From Celoporthe dispersa (taxonomy: Eukaryota > Ascomycota > Sordariomycetes > Diaporthales > Cryphonectriaceae): 64,000 nucleotides of DNA. The notes below the pieces were generated by a model. That model saw only the letters and a list, made by a program, of their open reading frames with translations, did not search any database and was not told the origin of the DNA. Location of the stretch: the NCBI GenBank assembly GCA_016584495.1, contig WAID01000003.1:2418001-2482000 (forward strand), in the 5' to 3' direction. Numbering within the stretch: position 1 is the stretch's first letter; every line of letters starts with the position of its first letter. Below, piece by piece: positions 21,614-31,584 of the stretch. The position numbers and the translations under genes are program-made.

Positions 21614-22228
21614 CTTGGGCTGTCTTCACACACAGTTTGTGGCTGCTGGGTTGCAAGTATTGCTGACGCTCAGAGGCGGTTGGTGAAGTCGCGCTGACCC
21701 AGATTGTTTGCCGTGGCTAGTCAAGGCTATGCTCGGCTAATTTCATGACAAGGAAAGCTGTACACGCTTAGATGCATGCACCCCGATATGTTCATCCGGA
21801 GTGAATAAACTCGGCACATGTGAACAAGAAGTACACAGCGGGACTCTCGTCTGAAGTGCATCAAAAACACATCGCAGGTATCTTTGGAGTAAGACCTCTT
21901 GGAGGTTTACACTTGCTATGCATGCTCCTGTGAGCAGGGTTCTATTTTGGAGGTGAGACACACAGAGACCAACCCTTCAAACTCAAACCAAAGCCACATC
22001 TGTGAATCCAAGTCATGCTCCCAGCTGGTCATCCTGTAGCTTTCCAAGGGGTTTTCATCCTTTCCACCGTTCCCTCCATACGCCGATGTACAACGCCGCA
22101 GTAATGTACAGATGCCTCCTGCCAGTGAAGGGCGTCAAGAGGACGCCATTGCCGTCACGAACCTTTGAGGCCGGTAACCATAGCCTCTCCCAGCCTTGAT
22201 AAACCATAGAGTCCACGAAGTCGGTCCC
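21614..22228. other. non-genic spacer
   Basis: This is the 5' flank of the SF3B5 gene and the 3' flank of isd11. No conserved open frame was seen. Confidence 0.5.
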
Positions 22229-22925
22229 TCAGTTGAACCTATGAGGATGGAGGAAACAATATCAGCAGTCCGTCTCCACCAAGGCGCAAGAGATCATGGA
22301 GAGCGCGGCCGTGGATACGTACCCTTGATCCTTCTGGCGGACAATGTCGCCTTTTCCGCCCTTTGCTTGCCCTGAAGACTTGTCAGTACTAGTTCATGAC
22401 CGTGTTTGGTGTGCGCACCCAAACATACCGACAGACCAGCCTCCACAACCAACTTGTCCATCTCAAAGAACTGGCTGACCACCGTTTGCCGCTATGGTAC
22501 GAAAAAAATGTCAGCCCCGTCGTTCCCATATGCGAGATACGCTCGAAGAGGCCCTGCAGAGGGCAGAGGCAGCAGGCTTCAGCGCACCTTCAGCATTTGC
22601 AGCTCCTTCAGGCCCTTCTGTATCAGCTCTTGAACCTGTCTCGAGTCCTCCACGTTCTTGTTCTCCCGGAAAGCAGCTCGTGTCCGCCTCTTCGCGTATT
22701 CTCTGAAGTTGTACGATGCGAACTGTTCGCCCTGTCGGAGGAGCTGGCGATACTGTGTTGTTTGACCGTCAATATCAGAACTTGAACCCGCTGCGCACCC
22801 AAGAGGCGAAATTCTGCCTCCTCGCCGATGTCGCCTCGAGAGGAATCCAACAGGGTACGAAGAAAGCTTACCAGGGATTTGACCTGATGGGCCGAGTCGC
22901 CCTTGAGCGACGAGGATAATGACAT
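22229..22925 (-). CDS. isd11: ISD11/LYRM4, cysteine desulfurase accessory protein
   Basis: ISD11 is the LYR-motif protein that stabilises the mitochondrial cysteine desulfurase NFS1 in Fe-S cluster assembly. Five exons: 22925-22872, 22752-22588, 22491-22429, 22360-22323, 22238-22229, giving 109 residues. The LYR motif (residues 18-20) spans the exon 1/2 junction. The core follows the family closely: EQFASYNFREYAKRRTRAAF, then ENKNVEDSRQVQELIQKG, FFEMDKLVVEAG and GKGDIVRQKDQG. The last exon has only ten coding bases and ends GFN. The exon 4 acceptor is an unusual AAAG. The nearer consensus CTTCAG site would put the conserved GKGDIVRQKD in the wrong frame, so either the AAAG site is used or a base is wrong there. 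The other junctions are canonical. Confidence 0.9.
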
Positions 22926-23381
22926 GGCGAAAGGCTAGTCTTTGCGCATCGAGAAGGGAGAGGAGGGGTGGGAGAGATAGGGTGGAAGATCTGGATAGTA
23001 GTAGGCCTGTTGAGCTTTGATGCGCGGGTTTAGAGTAGTTTGGGCGCGGCGTAATGATGTAACACTTGCCGATGCCGAGCGGCCGACCAAAAAAAAAAAA
23101 AAAAGCTCGGCCTTTCCGATCTGTAATACGGCTTATCGGGATTGGGACTGGATTTCTAGTTACATAACTTCCCCCGGTAATTACATTCGTTCTGGGCCAG
23201 CGTCCTCAGTACTCGCTGCCTCTCTCTCTCTCAACCATCGAGAGAGCCTGTTTATTGATGCGAAACTAGTTACAATTGTTTTTATGATACAGAAGCCCTG
23301 TAGGATATGATTTAGAACAGTCACATCTTAGTTCGATGGGGTATTTGCTAAGACTAGTCTTTCCTTTGGCCTAACCATGTG
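22926..23381. other. non-genic spacer
   Basis: An A run occurs at 23091-23104 and a short CT microsatellite at about 23220-23231. The sequence is the isd11 promoter side. Confidence 0.5.
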
Positions 23382-24828
23382 TTATGGCCATATCGTCTCG
23401 GTCGCCTCGATGACATTCCTGTGCTGGAAATCGTCGAGAAGATCTTTCAGAGAAGCCAGATGTGAACGGATGTTCTGAGCGTGATATTTCGTTTTACTGT
23501 CGTCCGCAAAATGGAGAGCGCCCGCGTCCCTGTCAACGTCGAGGTCTCGTTGCTTCCGTTCGGGAAAGTGAACGCCTTCTCTGTGTCTCTGGAAGTTAAG
23601 GTCCGCGCACCGCACAGAGCAGTACACGAAACCCTTCCTAAAGTCACCGAGGCACTCCTTGCACAAGAAGGGGCCTGAGCCATCCATGTCCATCTCGGTG
23701 TCTTCGTCCACCAGCTGCACGCACTTGTCACCACCAGCACAGTCATGTGTTGTCTCCACGTGGGATTTCTGTCCTCCTGTCAGCTCCATAAATATCCCCT
23801 GGGCCGATAAGGAAACTTACTAGTCCGTTATTGCCAGAGAAACACGCCGACGAGCAAAACACTGTTGGCTTTGTTCGTACGCCACCTTCGACCAGCACTT
23901 GACAGAGCGGACAGATCATGTAGTCCTGCAGATCAAGCTCTCTCCCACAGGCGTGACATGGTGGTTGGTCGTACATCTCGTCGGGAATCTGTGGCGGCTT
24001 AGGTTGGCTGTCCTTTCGGCCGGTCGCCTTCTTGGACTTTTGCAGCTCGTGTGCATTCTTCGCCCTGCGGAGCTCCTCGGCCCGCTGCCTGTGCTGTTCT
24101 TTCTGTCCCTGCGCTCCTATGCTGGAGCGTCGGTCCACCGAGATCTTGTTGACGATCTCGTCCATGGTGGCCCCCTCCTGCAGCCTTAGAAGGTACGTCT
24201 GCATCTCTGATGCTTTCTCGTCCGAGGTCTCCTGAAAGAAGATTTCCTTGTAAACCTGGATCCTGGCCTCTGGCGTTTTGACCTCCACGAGGCGAGCCAG
24301 GGCTCTGTCTGCCTTGTCCTGTTCCTCCTCCTTGGTGCTGGCCTTGCCATCCGTCGTGCCCGGACTACTCAGGGCCTCACTCACTTCTGACACGACCTGC
24401 TCGAATTCAACTCCTTTCGTACCGATCTTGTCCAACACGTCCTTCTTTTCCAGCAGTTCCTGCAGGGCCTTCCTGATGCTGGGTGACGCCCTCACCTGCT
24501 GCTCGTACCACCGCCGTCTCTCCAAATCGATGCGCGCATCGATCCCCTCAAGGTCGTCTTTATACTCGCGCGCGGATGCAAAGAGCCTGTCCAGATCCCG
24601 CAGCAGGCTGTCCCGCCCGGAGAACCACTCCCGCGGCGCATCACTACCGGAGGCCAGATACCTGCTGCGCATACGGTCTATAACCTTCCCATAGCATTCG
24701 CGACACTCGAGCACATGTTTATATCGCGGGTGGTCGCGCGCGCATGCAGCGGCGAGCTGCGACACGTCCTCGGCGCATCGAGCGTGCTGCGCCCGCTGGA
24801 TGGCAAGGTAGTCCCATGCCTCGGTCAT
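23382..24828 (-). CDS. zinc-binding fungal protein of unknown function
   Basis: Two exons (24828-23821 and 23768-23382) joined by a short 52-bp intron with a GTAAGT donor and GACAG acceptor encode 464 residues. The N-terminal 60 residues contain several Cys/His (HARCAEDV, CRECYGKV). Residues 60-280 are charged and helical, with coiled-coil-like stretches (VSEVSEALS, QKEQHRQRAEELRRAKNAHEL). The C-terminal third holds two cysteine-rich modules. The first is CHACG-x-CPLC followed by VFCSSACF (about residues 288-330). The second is CKECLGDF then YCSVRCADLNFQRHREGVH, a pattern reminiscent of zinc ribbons or MYND-like fingers but not a match I can name. This looks like a zinc-coordinating scaffold. 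I cannot assign a pathway. Confidence 0.8.
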
Positions 24829-25149
24829 GACAGATGGCTCAAGACTGATAGAAGCCTCGGAAAGGTATCGATATGCGCAGATATGACAAAACGGGCGGTC
24901 TCGAAAAGTCGGAGGAGCCCTGTTCGCGACCGGATTGCAAATTTATCCCTAGCAGTGATGGGGTTGTCGCAACCTCACAAAGTGGCCTGGGCAGCTCGCA
25001 GGGTATGCGCTGCTGATGAAGGTGGTGTCCAGGTAGAGAATTTCTAATAGTCGATGGCACCTCTATCGATCAGAAGACCAACCTAATCGTAAATGTCGTC
25101 TGGTGGTCTGTCGTCGCAAGGGATCGCGCATCCGGATGAGAGGGGGAGT

Positions 25150-25196
<47 letters not shown>

Positions 25197-25828
25197 CTCA
25201 ATGCGCTATGAAGCGTCGTCCACAAGGCAGGGGGAAGCGCTGCAGCGGAGGAAGGACGGCTCCTTATAGTTTTGACTTTCTGAGCTGTAGGTCTTCCAAA
25301 GAGATGACAAAGGACATTCGCGAGCAGGAGAAAAGGTGTAGAGTCGCCACAAGATGTTCACGTTTAGAAAGGTAGCTGCTATTCGACGTGAGACCTCGGA
25401 ACCTGAGGCGCGACCAAAATCGAGGGTTAGGGCGCAAGGGACCCCTGTTTAGGCCCTGCCTAGCGTGAACGCCAGCCGCAGCGGCTAGCAATGAACATCG
25501 CTAGCATGAGCGAGGTGCTATTGCGACGCGACTTTCAGTGTCATCGACATCACCCGACAGAGCTCTCTGTGTACAGGCGGTTGCTTGTCCTCCCTCCCCG
25601 CCCCCCCTTTCGCTACAGCTACAACTCCTTTGCGCAGATTTCTTGATGTTTTAGCACCGCGCGACACTCGCTAGACTCGACGCAGAATCCAAGCTCGATG
25701 ACTTATCGCCGAACAATCCCAAACGACTTCGACTCTATTTAACAACTGGTCCTGTCTCTCTCAGATCCTGCGCGACGGTTTGAAGCACCCTCAGCCGAAC
25801 GGCCGATCTCAAATAGAGGTTTGCAACA
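24829..25828. promoter_or_regulatory. 1-kb divergent promoter region with GA microsatellite
   Basis: This separates the zinc-binding gene (leftward) from the proline-rich gene (rightward). It holds a long GA repeat and the C-rich leader of the rightward gene. No further gene was seen. Confidence 0.45.
25152..25192. repeat. GA dinucleotide microsatellite
   Basis: About 20 uninterrupted GA units lie in the divergent promoter region. Confidence 0.9.
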
Positions 25829-28245
25829 ATGGCGCCTAATGTGAGTCTAGTAGATGAAGAATAGACACCTAATGTACCTGTTGCGGCTCTGAAGCTGATG
25901 ACTGAGGGCGCATTGCAGTACAGGACCAACCCGAACACTCGACGTGGCAATCGAGGCGGATTCCCAGAGCATGACGACTTCGAAGGTACCATACCAGCGC
26001 CCGTACCCTCCTACCTTGTCTTCTCTTTGTCCTTTATAAGCCGAGCTGGTGCATCTTGGGGGTCGGAAAGAAACAGCGTCACGAGCAGCTAAAGGCTGAC
26101 CATGAGTTTGCAGGGCTTCCGGTTCGACAATGGCGCAAGACAGAAATCACCGTCGCACCCCCCTCAGGAGACGGAGGAATCCAAAAAGAATGACCGGTGG
26201 GCGGTAGAGCTCCCGCATAGCATGCCGAAGGACTCGGACCAGCTTCCCGCCCACAGCCTGGCTCTGCTCAGAGCTGCAAGATCTGGACGCCTCTACAAGC
26301 GCCCACCCCCTGATGACGAAGATGGCGATGGAGACGGCCCTCCTGGTGACAAGGGCGACAGGAAAGGGACCGGCAGTCATGAAGGGTTCAGGGCCAAGGT
26401 CTGGAAACAAATGCCCCGTAACGCCGAGGGGCCGACCATCTCGTTTCTGGCCAAGAGGAAGCCAGGCACTATCACTCTGCCTTCCAAAGCCCTGGCGCTG
26501 CAGACCACCGGCCCGACCATCACGATGGCTATTGTGAAGCGGAATGATGCGGCTGGAAATTCATACACGCAGGAGGTGACGATTACCCCTGGTCAACAGG
26601 TCGAGGGCGAGATCATCTCGACGAGTGTCATCCCTGCGCCCGAGCAGCCAGGCACGGCATCCGCAGCAGGGACACCTGCCCGGAGGAAGCCTCCGATTCC
26701 TCAGAAAAAGAAGGGTCGTGGGCGTGGCCGGGGCCGTGGTCGTGGCAAGATCCCGCTACCTAACCCCACCATACGCCCAGAAGCGCAAGCTGGCACTGGT
26801 ATGGATGGAGTGGCTGAGGCCAAAGGCGATGCCATTGGTTCTAATGTGAGTCAACCTTTTCTACGTCGAAATCACTTTGTGGCAGGTGACTGACTAGCAG
26901 TTCCAGGGTGTCAAGACCGAGCCCGACCACGACAAGGGTGGTCAGGATGTTGAGATGATGGACTCACCTGCAGTCGACGAAGACGGCGACGAAGGTGAGG
27001 GCGATGGAGACGACGATGAAGAGGGCGAAGGAGACGAGAGTATGACACCTGCCGAAAACGACGACCATGAGATGGAGGATGCTCCCTCTCTACCACTGTC
27101 AAGTGCTCCCGCAGATGCTGCTCTCACATCGACAGCGCCAGCGCCGGATGTCTCAGAATCGGCCCTGAACTTGGCGGTGCCTCCACCGAAGCCTCTGGGC
27201 GCCGAGGGTTCTGGGATCCAAGGCAGTCCCCTCAAGAATGTGATAGTGCCGTCTCCCGCAGAGCCGTCGCCTCTCATCGCACCCCTCCCAGCTCCATCGC
27301 CTCCAGGTGCACCTGACCTGTCAGAAGTCCCTGGAGAGCCGACATTGGGCCTGCAACCATCACCTGTTGAGGGTGAAGCCCTACAGACGGCAGTTCCAGA
27401 GTCGATCGCCGAGGCAATTATTGAAGACACACCACAGCCCGCAGAAGCGGCGGCTCCGACATCCCCCAACCCAGCTCCCGAGGAGACCCCCTGGCGTTGG
27501 CATCGTCGCGATCACCTCCGCTCAGGAACCCGAAGCCCCGGCTGCACCGATACCAGACCAGCCAACCGTGTCGCCAGAGGCTGTCGAGCAACCTTTACTG
27601 TCAGCCGAGGAAGCTCAGCAGGCCGCGCCCTCTACGGCTGATATTCCACTGCCTACAAGCGAGGTGCCAATGCCAGGTCAGGCTTCAGAGGGTGAACCTT
27701 TGCAGGAACACCAAAAATCACCTACTGAGCCGCCCAAGGAAGCATCTATAGAGCTGCCCAAGGAAGGGTCCACAGAGCCGGCCACGAAGGTCTCTACAGA
27801 ACCGCCCATGGAGCTGCCTAAGGAAGAGCCTATGGAGTTGCCCAGTGAAGAGCCCACGGAGCTGCCCAAAGAAGAGCCTGCAGAGCTACCTAAAGAAGAG
27901 CCTGCAGAGCTACCCAAAGAAGAGCCTACAGAGCTGCCCAAAGAAGAGCCTACGGAGCAGCCCAAAGGAGAGCCTATGGAGACTCCTACGGAACCGCCGG
28001 CAGAACCCATACCGGCAGAACCCCCAGCGCCAGAAGAGGCCACTCCTGTTGACAGCAAAGCCCCCGCTGAGGACAACATCGACAATGGACCGGACCTCCT
28101 TGGCCCTCTTGATGCCGCACTGAGCCGACAGGCTGAAGAGGACGCGCCACCCACTTCGGCGCCCGCGCCAGCACCGGTTGAGGAATTAGCACCGCCAAAG
28201 GTGGAAGAGACGGCGCCTGGGGACGGTGCAGGGGGCAGCGAATAG
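25829..28245 (+). CDS. proline/acidic repeat protein, unknown function
   Basis: Proposed exons: 25829-25840, 25919-25985, 26114-26845, 26901-28245. The N-terminus reads APNYRTNPNTRRGNRGGF, then FEGFRFDNGARQKSP, followed by a conserved-looking block (WAVELPHSMPKDSDQLPAHS, LLRAARSGRLYKRP). A basic GRGRGRGRGRGK tract, an acidic stretch (about 300-340) and a long Pro/Glu/Ala-rich tail follow. Two breaks need a one-base correction. The GGG at 26114-26116 should be GG for the exon 2/3 phase to fit. The five-C run at 27487-27491 should be four for the frame to continue as GVGIVAITSAQEP. The corrected protein is 717 residues, ending at a TAG (28243-28245), but the same frame stays open to 28695. The RG tract and acidic segments suggest a nuclear or nucleic-acid-associated protein; that is inference. 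Confidence 0.7.
27808..27975 (+). repeat. 24-bp coding tandem repeat (xELPKEEP)
   Basis: Seven consecutive 24-bp units encode eight-residue repeats of the type T/A/M-E-L-P-K-E-E-P, the last one divergent. Weaker relatives (PPKEAS, LPKEGS) precede them. Expansion by replication slippage is likely. Confidence 0.9.
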
Positions 28246-28695
28246 AACTGGCTGCTGCCTCCGCAACCTCTGGCAACCTCATCACAGATTCTCAGGCCAT
28301 CGACACCACAGAGTCTATTTCTCGGCCAGCCACATTACCAACTGACAGAGCCTAGTCTTCGATCCCCTCAGCTCGCGGGGCACTCAGGCTCGTCCTACCT
28401 CGACCCTAGGCCTCGACTCCCACAGGTTGGCTATCAGTCCTGTCACCCTCCGGGGCCTCAGCACCCGTTTCTCCTCAACGCTCCCCTCCAACCGTCACAT
28501 TTGCTCCACGAGACTCAATCTAGGGCGGATCAGCGCGCAATGGCCCAACTCCAGGAGCTCCAGATTCCGGTGCTTGGACCTGCACCTCCTGAGTTACAAA
28601 ACGAGGCAGAAGAGGCAAATGTATGGGATCTTCTCTCTGCCAGATTGAAACACCTAGACCTGGAAGATTTTCCTCCAGGCCCGCCAGGTCCGTAA
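28246..28695 (+). other. open extension of the proline-rich gene past a TAG
   Basis: After the TAG at 28243-28245 the same frame has 149 sense codons before the next stop. They are Pro/Gln/Leu-rich, in keeping with the preceding tail, and include a coding-like end (AMAQLQELQIPVLGPAPP, then ANVWDLLSARLKHLDLEDF). It could be true C-terminal sequence cut off by a base error or skipped intron, or a chance open frame. Confidence 0.35.
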
Positions 28696-30180
28696 CGGTG
28701 CATAGTAGCAGTCACGAGCTGGAAGCATATATTCTCTGCCAAGGGTCACTGTTCCCTGTAGAAGTGAGAGAGGGGAAATAGCATTCCGAGCACGCTGAGA
28801 TTGCTGAACGGCTTACTACTCCAAGCGCAAAAAGTGTATTGTTATATATATTTCTAGGCACATTATGAGGTTTATATTGTTCCGCAGAGCGACATGGATA
28901 AATTGTAATGTTATGGGTATTGCAAGGAAATATGTTGTGATAAATTGTGTACTGCAACCGCCTCCTACAAACTGCAAGACTTTTTTTATTTTTTTTTATA
29001 ATGGCTTTTGATGCGGTACCAAGTAACAATGCTGGTTTGTCTGAAATCAGGAATCACCATGAGGGCGTCATTGGTCTCTTGCTGATGACAAAAAGGCCGT
29101 GTTGATGAACAGCAGCGTCCTGAACCGCCAAGTGTCTCATCAACTACGTGCTTACCCAGTATGTGCGCCCTTTGAGTGCTCCTTCGTCTTCCCGCCCTGT
29201 GAGGCTGACAAACACAAGACAGAAGGCGCGATCACCCCTCCTCCCAATACGGCATGTCCAACCCCACCACCCTGCACCACAATGCAGGATGGCAAAGTAG
29301 GGAAGGAAAGAAGGAGAAAAAACAGCCGCAGCCGCGCGCCTCTTCCCTCCGTCCCTCCCACACCTCACAGGCGCTCCCTCCGCCTTGAAGGTCCCACCCA
29401 CCACAGTGCCGTCCCGCCGCCAGCGTTTGCACTGTATTGCGCCATCGAGCCCAAATATGCATGATTGCCGATAACCGTGCAGCCGACAGATGCGGCTCTG
29501 TCGTCGCATGGGGACCGGGGCCGACACCCGCCAGACCCACCGCCGACGTCCTCTCTTTTCCGTTGCCGCCACGGGAAGCCCTCACGCCTTCACCTTGCCT
29601 GCGCTCCCCAGACGAACCGCTTCCCGAACCGATCCGCGCGAAATGTTTCTTCCGTGGGCCTATCCTGTGTGGTGAGAGAGAGAACACGAGGGTTATGTGA
29701 AAGGTAGAGAGAGGTTGTGTGCCTGCGCGTGAGACCCGAACCCTGGGGCTTGGGTGGCTTGACCTCGGGTCGCCTTCGAGGAGGAGGATGAGCTGCCAGC
29801 AATAGATTGGCACCGAGACATTGGCAAGTAGATTTATAATTTCATTCTGGTTCTTTTTCAATGTTGTAGTTGACTTATATAATTGTGTCTTGTCTCTATC
29901 TGATTTGGATAGACCTTTTTAATGTTTGGTCCAGGTGCTTTTTGCTATACAACAAGTCTGGTTGATGGCAAAGGGGGAATAAATCAACACCGCATTAGAA
30001 AATGCTTCCTCCAACGCCAAGCAATGGAATTCCATTTAATTTTCAACACCCAGGGGGGAAAGGGAAAGAAGAAAAAAAAGAAGAAGAGAAAAGAAATCCT
30101 TGCCTTGTCTTTTCGACAGGCTGATAGGGGAGGGCAACGCTCATAAATTCATCAGATCATCCCTTCAGCATCTCGCCGCC
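28696..30180. other. non-genic spacer
   Basis: The left half is AT-rich (28780-29040) and the rest mixed. This is the 3' flank of the proline-rich gene and of met16. No recognisable gene in any frame. Confidence 0.5.
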
Positions 30181-31182
30181 TTATGACGAGACCTGGACGG
30201 CGGCTGCTGCATCGACATTGCCGTCGCCGCCGCGCTCCTGGTTCTCCTGGAACGCCCGGGCCATCTCCTCCTCTCGGCGCTTCTGCTCCATCTCCTCGAG
30301 GTACTGGGCATACCTGCTCTTCTGGTTGTGGATGCCGCACTCGGTCTTGGCCTGGCCCTTCCACCGGCCCGCGCGCTCGTCCTCGCCCGCGGCCACGGGG
30401 CTCGTCGAGTGCCAGTCGCCGACGCTCTTGTAGCCCATGTCGAGGAGGGCGTTGTAGGGAACGTCGTTGTCCTTGATGTAGCGGTGGACCTGGTTGAAGC
30501 TCCAGCCGACGAGCGGGTTGATCTTGACCACGCCGCGCTCCTCGTCGACCTCGATGATGGGGATCCGGTCGCGCTGCCCGCCCTGTGACCGCCGGCGGCC
30601 CGTCAGCACCGCCGCCACGTTGAGCTCCGTGTACGCGCGCTGCTGCGGCTCCACCTTGGCGTACCAGTCGTACATCTCGGCGCTGGTCTCCCACGAGCGC
30701 TCGCCAAAGATGGCCTCGAACTCCTCGGCCGTGCTGCAGCCGTCAGGCCGGAAGATGTGGACTTTTGTGTTGGGGTAGCGCCGCCGCACGCGGTCGACGA
30801 GGTCGTGTGTCTCCTGGAAGTGGTACAGCGTGTCCAGGAAGATGATGTCGACGGGCCGGGCGTCCTCGGCCTCCAGCTTGGACAGCATGTCCAGCGTCAC
30901 CAGGCCCGTGAGGCCGAAGGCGGTCGACTGGTACAGGTTGGGGAAGAGGATCTTGCAGAACCGCAGGATGTCCTGGGGGTGCATGGTCTCCAGGCGGGCG
31001 TTGAGCCACTTGAGGTGGTAGGGGGTGAAGGTCACCGCCGGCAGGGTCATGGTGGATGATGTGGCCGAGGCGTAGCCCGACTCGAGGTCGTCGGCCGAGG
31101 AGGTGTCTGATTTTGTGTCGAGGCCCTTGAGGCGTGGCGATGCCTCTGCTGAGGATGTGCCTGAGTGGGTGTAGTTGCCCAT
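30181..31182 (-). CDS. met16: phosphoadenylyl-sulfate (PAPS) reductase
   Basis: This thioredoxin-dependent enzyme reduces PAPS to sulfite in cytosolic sulfate assimilation. One exon, 333 residues, ATG at 31182. Residues 1-45 form a Ser/Thr-rich N-terminal extension. The nucleotide-binding adenylyltransferase-like fold follows: FPNLYQSTAFGLTGLVTLDM, then DIIFLDTLYHFQETHDLV, HIFRPDG, VLTGRRRSQGGQR and INPLVGWS. The catalytic motif ECGIH is intact, with the catalytic Cys at residue 282 and the K-T before it. There is no second CC pair, which fits a PAPS-specific fungal enzyme and not the Fe-S APS reductase type. The C-terminal 40 residues are Glu/Arg-rich and Ala-rich. met3, the first enzyme of the pathway, is on the same strand 10 kb to the right. 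No frame damage. Confidence 0.95.
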   Translation of the reverse strand: MGNYTHSGTSSAEASPRLKGLDTKSDTSSADDLESGYASATSSTMTLPAVTFTPYHLKWLNARLETMHPQDILRFCKILFPNLYQSTAFGLTGLVTLDMLSKLEAEDARPVDIIFLDTLYHFQETHDLVDRVRRRYPNTKVHIFRPDGCSTAEEFEAIFGERSWETSAEMYDWYAKVEPQQRAYTELNVAAVLTGRRRSQGGQRDRIPIIEVDEERGVVKINPLVGWSFNQVHRYIKDNDVPYNALLDMGYKSVGDWHSTSPVAAGEDERAGRWKGQAKTECGIHNQKSRYAQYLEEMEQKRREEEMARAFQENQERGGDGNVDAAAAVQVSS

Positions 31183-31223
31183 GTTGTCTGGGGAGGTATG
31201 TGTGGTAGTGGTGGTGATGATGA

Positions 31224-31251
31224 TGGTGGTGGTGGTGGTGGTGGTGGTGGT
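31224..31251. repeat. TGG trinucleotide microsatellite
   Basis: About nine TGG units lie some 40-70 bp upstream of the met16 ATG, within the leader. Confidence 0.85.
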
Positions 31252-31313
31252 GACGACGTGTGTCTTGGTATATATACCACCACTGTGAAGCTTCCTTCCA
31301 GACAGTGATGGGC

Positions 31314-31341
<28 letters not shown>
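31314..31341. repeat. GT microsatellite upstream of met16
   Basis: About 14 GT units, with a TATATATATG stretch just beyond (31367-31380). Confidence 0.9.
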
Positions 31342-31344
<3 letters not shown>

Positions 31345-31560
31345 TTGGAAGTTTTGAGATTGGTTATATATATGTATATGAGGTTCTCGAGGGTTGAAGT
31401 CTCGAGTCCTTTCTTGTGGGAAAAAGAGCAGGTTGTCTGTTTTGTGGGCAGGAGGGTATACGTTTCTCAGAGGAGAGCAGATTTATACGAAGAAGTGGGA
31501 GGATGTGAGTGTAAGACGTGTGTGTGGGTGTGTGGGTGCTAGTTGTGGGAGAAGAGGTAG

Positions 31561-31584
31561 GTGTGTGTGTGTGTGTGTGTGTGT
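31561..31584. repeat. second GT microsatellite upstream of met16
   Basis: Twelve GT units, about 380 bp from the met16 ATG. Confidence 0.9.

Noticed and set aside
29144..29861. Overlapping minus-strand frames downstream of met16
   Set aside because: Arg/Pro-rich low-complexity translation with no conserved content; likely flanking sequence.
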